Assembly: GCF_001983105.1 (NCBI RefSeq)
Contig: NZ_MOMC01000041.1
Location: 3,486 to 11,378 of the forward strand
DNA: 7,893 bases
Reading direction: 5' to 3'
DNA from: Pseudofrankia asymbiotica
GTDB taxonomy: Bacteria; Actinomycetota; Actinomycetes; Frankiales; Frankiaceae
A program made the position numbers and the translations under genes. Of this stretch, positions 1 through 5,712 are shown piece after piece (positions within the stretch are counted from its first letter, which is position 1; the number at the start of each line of letters is the position of its first letter). The notes under the pieces are model-generated. The model did no database searches, was not told the DNA's origin, and saw only the letters and a list, made by a program, of their open reading frames with translations.

Positions 1-341
1 CGGTGTCCTCGGCGGCCGGCACCCGTCCGCTCGCCCGGCTGGCCGCCTACTCCGCCTCCAAGCACGGGGTGGTCGGGCTGGTCCGCAGCATCGCCGCGGA
101 GCTCGCCGGCACGACCGTCACCGCCAACGTCGTCTGCCCCGGTTCGATGGACACCACGATGCTCGCCGAGACCGCGAAGGTCTACGACCTCGCCGACCCG
201 CGCGAGTTCGCCCAGCACGCCTACCTGCGCCGGCTCCTCGATCCCGCCGAGGTCGCCGCCGCCGTGGCGTTCCTCTGCTCGCCCGCCGCCGGCGCGCTCA
301 CCGGTGCCGTCATCCCGGTCGACGGCGGCTTCACCGGCTGA
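1..341 (+). CDS. SDR family NAD(P)-dependent oxidoreductase, C-terminal part (5' end outside window)
   Basis: The reading frame is open at the left edge; the first full codon is at 3 and a TGA closes it at 339-341. The visible 112 residues are the second half of a classical short-chain dehydrogenase/reductase of about 250 residues. The catalytic Ser lies in the SSAAG segment (visible residue 3), with the YSASK active-site motif exactly 13 residues later (Tyr16, Lys20). The NVVCPGSMDTTML stretch is the family's PG motif and the following substrate-loop threonines. The end, LTGAVIPVDGGFTG, is the usual SDR C-terminus near the tetramer interface. Such enzymes oxidise or reduce a hydroxyl/carbonyl with NAD(P)H in the cytosol. 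The Rossmann nucleotide-binding half is missing from the window, so cofactor preference and substrate cannot be read. The family is certain; the substrate is unknown. Confidence 0.93.
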   Translation, partial: VSSAAGTRPLARLAAYSASKHGVVGLVRSIAAELAGTTVTANVVCPGSMDTTMLAETAKVYDLADPREFAQHAYLRRLLDPAEVAAAVAFLCSPAAGALTGAVIPVDGGFTG

Positions 342-358
342 CACCGGCCCCGGCGGGC

Positions 359-380
359 ACCGGTCCTGGCCGGGACTGGT
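359..380 (+). terminator. Hairpin after the SDR gene, possible terminator
   Basis: ACCGGTCC at 359-366 pairs with GGACTGGT at 373-380. This gives eight base pairs, one of them G-U, closing a 6-nt loop. It starts 18 nt after the SDR stop codon. No T-run follows, as is common for actinobacterial terminators, so the role is inferred from position and stem strength only. Confidence 0.35.
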
Positions 381-401
381 CAGGCCATGCACAGCGGCAG
401 G

Positions 402-427
402 TGACGCCTGTAGATGACGCCTGTAGA
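402..427 (+). repeat. Perfect tandem duplication of 13 bp
   Basis: The unit TGACGCCTGTAGA occurs twice head to tail (402-414 and 415-427), followed by one further matching T. It sits directly before the ribosome binding site of the small gene starting at 444 and creates an upstream ATG at 414. It may be a replication-slippage duplication or a paired protein-binding site; the sequence does not decide. Confidence 0.8.
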
Positions 428-443
428 TAAGGATCACCAACCG

Positions 444-764
444 ATGAGTGACTCCGATGAGGCCGACGGCCCGGCGAGTTCCGGCCAACGCCACGACACG
501 GTGATGTGGGAGGTCCGAGCCGCGCCGGGACGGCTGCCGGACCTGCTCGGATGGGTGCGCGGCACAGCCGTGCCGGAGCTGCTCGGCACGCCAGCCTGCC
601 TGCGGGTCGACGTGTACGACGCGGCGGATGAGCGGGTGGTCGTCATCGCCCGGTTCGCCGGCACGCCCGCGCGCCTGCCGGAACCGCCGGCCGGTCTCCT
701 GCGCCGGCCGGCGCACGCCTGGCCGTTCCGTCACCTGTCGACCTACCGCGCCACCCACCCCTGA
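444..764 (+). CDS. Small protein with antibiotic-monooxygenase-like (dimeric alpha/beta barrel) pattern
   Basis: This encodes 106 residues. The ATG at 444 is preferred because AAGGA at 429-433 stands 10 nt before it; the in-frame ATG at 414 lies inside a tandem repeat and has no ribosome binding site. After a polar, acidic N-terminus of about 17 residues comes a strand-helix-strand-strand pattern: TVMWEVRA, then GRLPDLLGWVRGTAVPELL, then CLRVDVYDA and RVVVIARFAG. A final HAWPFRHLSTYR follows. This order and the overall length resemble ABM/Dabb-type ferredoxin-like folds, which usually dimerise and include small oxygenases and many proteins of unknown role. No catalytic residues can be assigned, so the fold is an inference and the function unknown. 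It is co-directional with the S4-domain gene, 34 bp downstream, and may be cotranscribed with it. Confidence 0.7.
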   Translation: MSDSDEADGPASSGQRHDTVMWEVRAAPGRLPDLLGWVRGTAVPELLGTPACLRVDVYDAADERVVVIARFAGTPARLPEPPAGLLRRPAHAWPFRHLSTYRATHP

Positions 765-798
765 CCGGTCCGGGACCCGCGTCCGGCATGCTGGGTCG

Positions 799-1005
799 GT
801 GCGAGAGATCGAGATCCGAGACCAGATGATCCGGCTCGGCCAGTTCCTGAAGCTGGCGGACCTCGTCGAGTCCGGCGGCGACGTGAAGCCGCTCCTCCTC
901 GAAGGCCTGGTCCGCGTTAACGACGAGATCGAGACTCGCCGCGGTCGACAGCTGACCCAGGGCGACGTCGTCACCGTGGGCGAACGATCCGCGCGCGTAG
1001 GCTGA
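799..1005 (+). CDS. S4 domain RNA-binding protein (YbcJ-like)
   Basis: This encodes 68 residues from a GTG at 799. The ATG at 788 is out of frame, and the protein begins at once with family-like sequence (VREIEIRDQMIRLGQFLKLA), so this start is the natural one although the ribosome binding site is weak. Nearly the whole protein is one S4 domain. IRLGQFLKLADLVESGG forms the paired helices and KPLLLEGLVRVNDEIETRR the RNA-contacting loop with conserved basic residues. GRQLTQGDVVTVGERSARV is the closing strands. Stand-alone S4 proteins of about 70 residues (E. coli YbcJ, COG2501) bind structured RNA, probably rRNA or tRNA; exact targets are not established. It converges on the ROK kinase gene. 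Confidence 0.88.
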   Translation: MREIEIRDQMIRLGQFLKLADLVESGGDVKPLLLEGLVRVNDEIETRRGRQLTQGDVVTVGERSARVG

Positions 1006-1020
1006 TCGACGGCATCAGCG

Positions 1021-1044
1021 GCGGCGTCAACCGACAGACGCCGC
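1021..1044. terminator. Hairpin between convergent genes, likely bidirectional terminator
   Basis: GCGGCGTC (1021-1028) and GACGCCGC (1037-1044) form a perfect 8-bp stem around an 8-nt loop. It lies 15 nt after the S4-gene stop and 29 nt beyond the ROK-kinase stop on the other strand. Its position between convergent genes supports termination in both directions. There is no T-run on either side. Confidence 0.5.
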
Positions 1045-1056
1045 GGAGCGCCGCCG

Positions 1057-1072
1057 GGCGCCGTGAGGCGCC
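1057..1072. terminator. Second short hairpin in the convergent gap
   Basis: GGCGCC (1057-1062), loop GTGA, GGCGCC (1067-1072) is a perfect 6-bp GC-only stem with a tetraloop. It ends one base from the ROK-kinase stop codon. It probably works with the hairpin at 1021-1044 to stop transcription from either side. Confidence 0.4.
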
Positions 1073-1073
1073 G

Positions 1074-2336
1074 CTAGCCGACCCAGGCGTAGCAGTCGGG
1101 GACGAGGACGAAGGCGGCGGCGCCGCGTAGCGCGACGTCGTTCGGGGCCGAGCTGGGCTCGACGGGGACGGCGCGGGCGAACTCCATGCCCGTGTGCCGG
1201 TCGTAGGCGGCACGCAGCGCGTCCCAGAAGATCGGCCCGGACTGGGAGAAGCCGCCCGCGACCGTGATGAGATCGAGGTCGAAGGTCGCCGCGCAGGACG
1301 CGAGCGCGATGCCCACCGCGTTCCCGGAGCGGGCCAGCGCCGCCTGCGCGATCCTGTCGCCCGCCGCCGCCGAGGCCGCGAGCGCGCGCCCGTCGGGGGC
1401 CCGTTGCTCGTCCACCCCCCCGCCCTCGCCTCGCGTCGATGAGGCTCCGGACGTGCCAGAACCGGCATCGTCAGACCCGGTTCCCGCCTCGCCGGGCCGG
1501 GTCCCGGCCCCGTTCTGCCCGGTTTCACCGTCGTCTGGTCCGGGTCGGCCCTCGTCTGGCCCGGCCTCGACGGGCTTCCAGCCCTCGTCGATGGCCCAGG
1601 CGACGGTGCGCGGTCCGGAGGCGATCGCCTCCAGGCAGCCGACGCCGCCGCAGACGCAGTCCGGCCCGGCTGGGTCGACGACGATGTGACCTATATGCCC
1701 CGCGTTGCCGGACCGCCCGTGGTACAGCCGCCCGTCAAGGACCAGACCGCCGCCCACCCCGGTCGAGACCGTCACGGCGAGCAGGTTGCGCGTGTTCCGG
1801 CCGGTGCCCATCCAGTGCTCACCGGCGGCGAGCGCCACCGCGTCGTTGTGGACGAGCACCCCCAGGCCGCCAAACTCGTCACGTAGCCGAGCGCGCAGCG
1901 GGAAATCCCGCCACGACGGGATGTTCAGTGGCGAGACCTCCCCCGCCGGCCAGATCATCGGCCCGCCGCAGCCGACCCCGACCCCGGCTAGGCCCGCGTA
2001 GTCGTACCGCCCGCCAAGGCCAGCGTCGCCAAGGGCGGAGTGCAGGCAGTCGACGGCGGCGGCGAACGTGACCTCGGGGTCAAGGGTCTTCGGCATCGCT
2101 CTGCGCGCCCGGCCGAGAACCGCGCCGGTCGCGTCGACGACGCCACCGGCGAGCTTCGTCCCGCCGACGTCGAGCGCGAGCGCGGTCCGGTTCCGGCCGC
2201 TCGCGCCGCCGAATCCCGCCGACGAGGTCACCGTGACCGTCGTGGTCGTCGTCGTGGTGACCGGCCCGGCGGTCACCGTGACCGGCCCGGTGGAGCTCGT
2301 CGCCGTGTGCGTGTCCCCGCTGCCGCCCGTCGCCAT
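1074..2336 (-). CDS. ROK family sugar kinase (glucokinase-like) with low-complexity extensions
   Basis: This encodes 420 residues; typical ROK proteins have about 300-320. Family features are clear. LALDVGGTK (residues 53-61) is the phosphate-binding motif. HNDAVALAAGE (163-173) contains the presumed catalytic Asp165. STGVGGGLVLDG (191-202) is the second nucleotide loop. The GHIGH segment followed by CVCGGVGCLEAIASG (227-241) is the zinc site. There is no N-terminal winged helix, so it is a kinase type rather than a repressor type. ROK kinases phosphorylate glucose or N-acetyl sugars in the cytosol; the substrate cannot be called here. Two parts are odd: a Thr/Val-rich N-terminal tract (about 11-48) and a Gly/Glu/Asp/Thr-rich insert (about 256-312) after the zinc site. 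The first Glu of the usual GExGH motif is His214. The ATG at 2336 has GAGGA about 12 nt upstream. Because the tract is non-conserved, a GTG start inside it is possible. Confidence 0.9.
   Translation of the reverse strand: MATGGSGDTHTATSSTGPVTVTAGPVTTTTTTTVTVTSSAGFGGASGRNRTALALDVGGTKLAGGVVDATGAVLGRARRAMPKTLDPEVTFAAAVDCLHSALGDAGLGGRYDYAGLAGVGVGCGGPMIWPAGEVSPLNIPSWRDFPLRARLRDEFGGLGVLVHNDAVALAAGEHWMGTGRNTRNLLAVTVSTGVGGGLVLDGRLYHGRSGNAGHIGHIVVDPAGPDCVCGGVGCLEAIASGPRTVAWAIDEGWKPVEAGPDEGRPGPDDGETGQNGAGTRPGEAGTGSDDAGSGTSGASSTRGEGGGVDEQRAPDGRALAASAAAGDRIAQAALARSGNAVGIALASCAATFDLDLITVAGGFSQSGPIFWDALRAAYDRHTGMEFARAVPVEPSSAPNDVALRGAAAFVLVPDCYAWVG
2226..2283. repeat. Repeated palindrome GGTCACCGTGACC within the kinase N-terminal tract
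   Basis: The 13-bp palindrome GGTCACCGTGACC occurs at 2226-2238 and again at 2271-2283, 45 bp apart. GGTGACC at 2256-2262 also pairs with GGTCACC at 2271-2277 across an 8-nt loop. The simplest explanation is repetitive Thr-Val codons in the kinase's N-terminal tract. The exact symmetry would also suit an operator near the 5' end of the gene. Confidence 0.6.
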
Positions 2337-2487
2337 CGCGCTCAGTCGTCCTCTTCCTCGGTGTCGGCCGCGGACTCCGGATCGCGCCCAGGATCGACGC
2401 CCTCCGTACCGCGAGCGGCGGATACCAGACCGGCGCGTCCGCGGCTCCGGATGGAGCGGTGCCGGCCACGACCCGTCGGGACCGCCC

Positions 2488-2560
2488 TGAGGGACGGGGC
2501 CCGCGCGCTACGTTGCCGGATCATCATCGCGCACCGACGGCGGCTGTCCCTCAATTTTTT
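2488..2560 (+). terminator. Inverted repeat followed by a T-run on the + strand
   Basis: TGAGGGAC (2488-2495) and GTCCCTCA (2546-2553) are perfect inverted copies separated by 50 nt of GC-rich, self-complementary sequence. The second arm runs straight into A then six T (2555-2560). Read on the + strand this looks like the end of a structured, intrinsically terminated RNA. No + strand gene is known upstream, so the role is open and chance is possible. Confidence 0.3.
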
Positions 2561-2602
2561 GCCCGGCATGGGGAAACGATGGCCAGGGCGGGCCGCAAGG
2601 AG

Positions 2603-2623
2603 AAAAAAAGCGCCAAGCGGCAC
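2603..2623 (-). terminator. Rho-independent-type terminator on the minus strand
   Basis: Read on the minus strand, GTGCC, loop GCTT and GGCGC form a 5-bp stem (one G-U pair), followed at once by seven T (A7 at 2603-2609 on the + strand). It lies about 110 nt downstream of the small orphan gene's stop. It would separate that gene from the ROK kinase. U-tract terminators are uncommon in such GC-rich genomes. The stem is short, hence moderate confidence. Confidence 0.45.
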
Positions 2624-2706
2624 GAACAGCCCGACATTTATCCAGACTCGATACACGCCAGCGAGCGGCCTGGAGGCATCCGTGAAGGCACACGCCCCGC
2701 CGGCCA

Positions 2707-2727
2707 GCCCCGGTCGCTCCCCGGGGC
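2707..2727 (-). terminator. GC-rich hairpin just after the small orphan gene
   Basis: GCCCCGG (2707-2713) pairs with CCGGGGC (2721-2727) around a 7-nt loop, 7 bp without mismatch. On the minus strand it begins 2 nt after the TAA of the gene at 2730-2921. No T-run follows. It could be a terminator or a 3' stabilising stem acting before the U-tract structure at 2603-2623. Confidence 0.35.
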
Positions 2728-2729
2728 GG

Positions 2730-2921
2730 TTACTCCCCTGCCTGATCGCCCGGGAGATCGTCCGGCGCGGGTGGCGTCCTCTCCGAGCGCGCCGCCGCTG
2801 TGGGCGCGGGGTCGGGGTTGTCCGCGCGCCAGGGGCGGTCGCGCTCCCACATCTCCCAGGGGAGGACGTGCTCGCCGGTGCGGTCGTGGGGATCGAAGGC
2901 GTCGAGGTCGAAGGTCCGCAC
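2730..2921 (-). CDS. Small acidic, Trp-rich orphan protein of 63 residues
   Basis: The GTG start at 2921 is preceded by a perfect GGAGGT (2928-2933 on the + strand) with 6-nt spacing, the best ribosome binding site near here. Third codon positions are almost all G or C through the first 40 codons, as in the neighbouring true genes. A longer overlapping minus-strand frame (2342-3064) has no such signature and is rejected. The protein begins VRTFDLDAFDPHD and continues with a PWEMWERDRPWR segment (residues 21-32) holding three Trp. It ends in a Pro/Ala/Asp-rich, probably disordered tail (about 37-63). There is no signal peptide, membrane segment or Cys pair. I do not recognise the family. The compact aromatic/acidic head may bind a partner protein, but that is speculation. 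It follows the etfA terminator and so probably has its own promoter. Confidence 0.7.
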   Translation of the reverse strand: MRTFDLDAFDPHDRTGEHVLPWEMWERDRPWRADNPDPAPTAAARSERTPPAPDDLPGDQAGE

Positions 2922-3050
2922 GGGCCCACCTCCGCGAGGGGATGCGCGCCTCCGGCGGCCTCAGTGTCGGCCGTGTCACTCCCGGTGGCGACTGGAGCGC
3001 TCATCATCGCCCGCCGCCGCGGCAGACACCACCGATCCGGGACGCGCCGC

Positions 3051-3078
3051 TCCGTATCCGCCACCAGAACACCGTCAA
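3051..3078 (-). promoter_or_regulatory. Possible promoter of the small orphan gene
   Basis: On the minus strand TTGACG (3073-3078) matches five of six bases of the actinobacterial -35 box. It is followed after 16 nt by a weak -10-like TACGGA (3051-3056). It lies between the etfA terminator hairpins and the small gene, where a promoter is expected. The -10 match is poor, so this is tentative. Confidence 0.25.
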
Positions 3079-3101
3079 CGCCGTCGAACAGCGAGACGGC
3101 C

Positions 3102-3129
3102 GGGTTTCCGCCCCCTTCGGGCGGAACCC
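3102..3129 (-). terminator. Strong hairpin downstream of etfA
   Basis: GGG, a bulged T, then TTCCGCCC (3106-3113) pair with GGGCGGAACCC (3119-3129) around loop CCTTC. This makes 11 base pairs with a single bulge. It is 53-80 nt past the etfA stop and the strongest stem in that gap, so it is the likely end of the etfBA transcript. No T-run follows. Confidence 0.5.
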
Positions 3130-3145
3130 AGCCGTCTTTGCGTAT

Positions 3146-3162
3146 GTCCGCGTTACGCGGAC
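3146..3162 (-). terminator. First hairpin after the etfA stop
   Basis: GTCCGCG (3146-3152), loop TTA and CGCGGAC (3156-3162) form a perfect 7-bp stem about 20 nt after the etfA stop. With the larger stem at 3102-3129 it makes a tandem terminator. Confidence 0.45.
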
Positions 3163-3181
3163 GGCGAGCGGTCGCGCCGTC

Positions 3182-4141
<960 letters not shown>

Positions 4142-4154
4142 CGATCGTTACCCC

Positions 4155-4940
4155 TCAGATGAGCTTCTGCGCCGCGAGGAAGTCGGCGATCTTCACGCCG
4201 CCGTCACCCTCGTCCTTGACGATGGTGCCGCTCTGCCGCGGCGGCGCCGGCTGGGAGTCGACGACCGTCGAGCCCGCGCCCGCGAGGCCCACCGAACCGG
4301 CGTCCAGGCCCGCGTCGCCGGACGACAAGGTCGTCAGCGGCTTCTTCTTCGCGGCCATGATCCCCTTGAACGAGGGGTACCTCGGCTGGTTGATCTTCTC
4401 GACGACGCCGACGACGGCCGGCAGGCTCGCCTCGACCAGTGCGTAGCCGTTGTCGGCCAGCCGCTCGATCGACACCTTGCCCGCGGCCGGGTCGACGGTC
4501 ACCTTGCGGGCCTGGGTGAGCTGCGGGAGCCCCAGCCGCTCGGCCAGAAGCGCGCCCATCACACCGCCACGCGCATCGGAGGCCTCGGTCGCCGTGATGA
4601 CGAGATCCGGGGACAGCGTGGCGATGACCTTGGCCAGCGCGGCGGACGTCTGCAGCGCGTCCGAGCCGTGCAGCGCGTCGTCGGTCAGGTGCACCGCCTT
4701 GTCGGCGCCCATGGACAGCGCCTTGCGGATCGTCTCGACGGCCTTCGCCGGGCCCATCGTGACGACGGTGACCTCGCCGCCGTGCGCTTCCTTGATCTTG
4801 AGGGCCTCTTCGACTCCGTACTCGTCCATCTCGTTCATGACGTTGTCGACGCTGACGCGGTCGACCGTCTTGTCCGCGGCGTCGAGCTTCTTTTCCGCCC
4901 AGGTATCAGGAACCTGCTTGACGGTAACGACGATGTTCAC
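4155..4940 (-). CDS. etfB: Electron transfer flavoprotein subunit beta
   Basis: This encodes 261 residues from GTG at 4940, with GGAGG (4950-4954 on the + strand) 9 nt upstream. The start MNIVVTVKQVPDT is canonical. EtfB (FixA-type) packs against EtfA and holds AMP in place of a second flavin. Visible landmarks are NEMDEYGVEEALKIKE (36-51), VVTMGPAKAVETIRKALSMGAD (59-80), DALHGSDALQTSAALA (88-103) and ITATEASDARGGVMGALLAERLGLPQ (115-140), the nucleotide-binding region. VEASLPAVVGVVEKINQPRYPSFKGIMAAKKK (169-200) includes the beta-subunit signature and the arm that recognises dehydrogenases. A Gly/Ala/Ser-rich linker (about 205-235) precedes a short C-terminal helix. It is first in the etfBA operon. 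No fixC/fixX-like genes are nearby, so a general respiratory ETF is more likely than a nitrogen-fixation one. Confidence 0.97.
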   Translation of the reverse strand: MNIVVTVKQVPDTWAEKKLDAADKTVDRVSVDNVMNEMDEYGVEEALKIKEAHGGEVTVVTMGPAKAVETIRKALSMGADKAVHLTDDALHGSDALQTSAALAKVIATLSPDLVITATEASDARGGVMGALLAERLGLPQLTQARKVTVDPAAGKVSIERLADNGYALVEASLPAVVGVVEKINQPRYPSFKGIMAAKKKPLTTLSSGDAGLDAGSVGLAGAGSTVVDSQPAPPRQSGTIVKDEGDGGVKIADFLAAQKLI

Positions 4941-5031
4941 GCCTAGGGGCCTCCGTAGCCAACATAATCAGGTGTCCAGTGCTCTTGACATGGTGGCATC
5001 GGTCGCCGCGACATGCCCGATGATCGGCGGC

Positions 5032-5123
5032 GTGACGCCGGACGCATTGCGTCACAGTTCCCTGCCGATCCGGCAGTCACCCGTGACCGGGTAGCCCGGT
5101 GGTCCCGGCTGGCGTCCACGCCA
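5032..5123. promoter_or_regulatory. Cluster of four palindromes upstream of etfB
   Basis: Four inverted repeats follow each other: GTGACGC (5032-5038) with GCGTCAC (5049-5055); CTGCCG with CGGCAG (5062-5076, 3-nt centre); GTCAC-CC-GTGAC (5076-5087); and TGGCGT-CC-ACGCCA (5110-5123). Two share the GTGAC/GTCAC half-site. They lie 90-185 bp ahead of the etfB start, a reasonable place for regulator binding. Function is inferred from symmetry only; GC-rich DNA yields some such repeats by chance. Confidence 0.35.
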
Positions 5124-5253
5124 CGATCGTCGAGACGGACGGCCCGCGCCGCCGGTCTCGTCTCGTCCGTCCACCCGCCCACGCCCTGTCGATCGCCGCT
5201 GCCGGCGGGGCGCGCCGACAGGCGCTCCAAGGGCGTCCAGCTGACGCCGTCCA

Positions 5254-5488
5254 CCTGATGCCTTTTCCTAAGGCCTTTCTACCTGATGCTTTCCCGCCCG
5301 GGGAGGCATCAGGGCAACCAGGCCGTCGAGTGACCGCCCATCACCCGGCGGCGGATGGTTCGCGGCCGCTCATCCACCGCCACCGGCCGGCCCGGGTCTG
5401 TCCATCGCCCGTCGGTGCCGCTTACGGCGCCCCGGGCCGCCCAGGAGTGCGCGAACCCGCCCCTGACCCCGCCAACCGCTAGTTGGGG
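5254..5488. ncRNA. Candidate structured RNA or long leader: series of strong hairpins
   Basis: There are four stems in 235 bp. (1) 5282-5295 with 5300-5313: 14 pairs, two of them G-U, around loop GCCC. (2) GGCGG-c-GGATG (5347-5357) with CATCC-a-CCGCC (5371-5381): ten pairs with one mismatch. (3) CGGCCCGGG (5388-5396) with CCCGGGCCG (5431-5439), nine pairs, enclosing an inner stem GTGCCG-CTTA-CGGCGC (5415-5430). (4) CCAAC-CGCTA-GTTGG (5472-5486), extendable to 5469-5488 by two pairs past a bulge. CCTGATGCC at 5254-5262 can also pair with GGCATCAGG at 5305-5313, competing with stem 1. No known RNA family is recognised and the transcribed strand is not clear. Confidence 0.3.
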
Positions 5489-5712
5489 CCATTTCTCCTT
5501 GTCCGTGGCCATTTGTGGGGCCAACCGAGGGGACTCATCGTCACGGATCCGAGCAGGAAGCCCGACACACCGCCACCCAAGCCCGTGCATTCGCCCGTGA
5601 CTCTGCACACTCTCTCGGTGGGAAGTTACGAGTCCGCTACTTTCTGGCCCTGGATATGCGTCAGGCGACGGCTCTCCCACGTTAAGTGACAGGATTCGAC
5701 CCCGGGGGTTCG

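Larger units (their letters stand above)
2337..2729. other. Intergenic region, no convincing gene, two facing terminator-like structures
   Basis: These 393 bp lie between the small orphan gene and the ROK kinase. Open frames cross the region on both strands, but none shows the G/C third-position bias or ribosome binding sites of the neighbouring genes. The segment at about 2545-2660 is visibly richer in A/T, with a T6 and an A7 run. A near-direct repeat, CCGCGG(A)CTCCGGAT, appears at 2368-2382 and 2439-2452. The kinase promoter must lie here if that gene has its own, but I could not assign -10/-35 boxes. Confidence 0.6.
4941..5712. other. Long divergent intergenic region without a convincing gene
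   Basis: These 772 bp separate etfB (leftward) from the NsdA-like regulator (rightward). Several frames of 60-150 codons are open, but they lack ribosome binding sites, typical third-position G/C bias and any recognisable motif. Next to etfB is an A/T-rich patch (4961-4970), which on the minus strand reads TGATTATGTT and could be a -10 region; I found no matching -35. Farther right are the palindromes at 5032-5123 and the hairpin series at 5254-5488. The last 200 bp before the regulator are lower in GC and should hold its promoter, which I could not place. Confidence 0.7.

Noticed and set aside
971..1528. Minus-strand open frame of 185 codons inside the ROK gene
   Set aside because: It is an out-of-frame reading of the kinase C-terminal half, with Arg/Pro/Ser-rich composition and no motif.
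2999..3010. TCATCATCGC shared by 2521-2530 and 3001-3010 as a repeat element
   Set aside because: It is only 10 bp of simple, GATGAT-like sequence, and the flanks do not match.
2342..3064. Minus-strand open frame of 240 codons overlapping the small orphan gene
   Set aside because: It overlaps the 63-residue gene in another frame, runs through the terminator-like structures, has no good ribosome binding site, and its Arg/Ser/Pro-rich composition is typical of an off-frame reading of GC-rich DNA.
4985..4990. TTGACA on the + strand as a promoter -35 box
   Set aside because: It is a perfect -35 hexamer, but no -10-like sequence follows at 16-19 nt and no + strand gene lies downstream within a reasonable distance.
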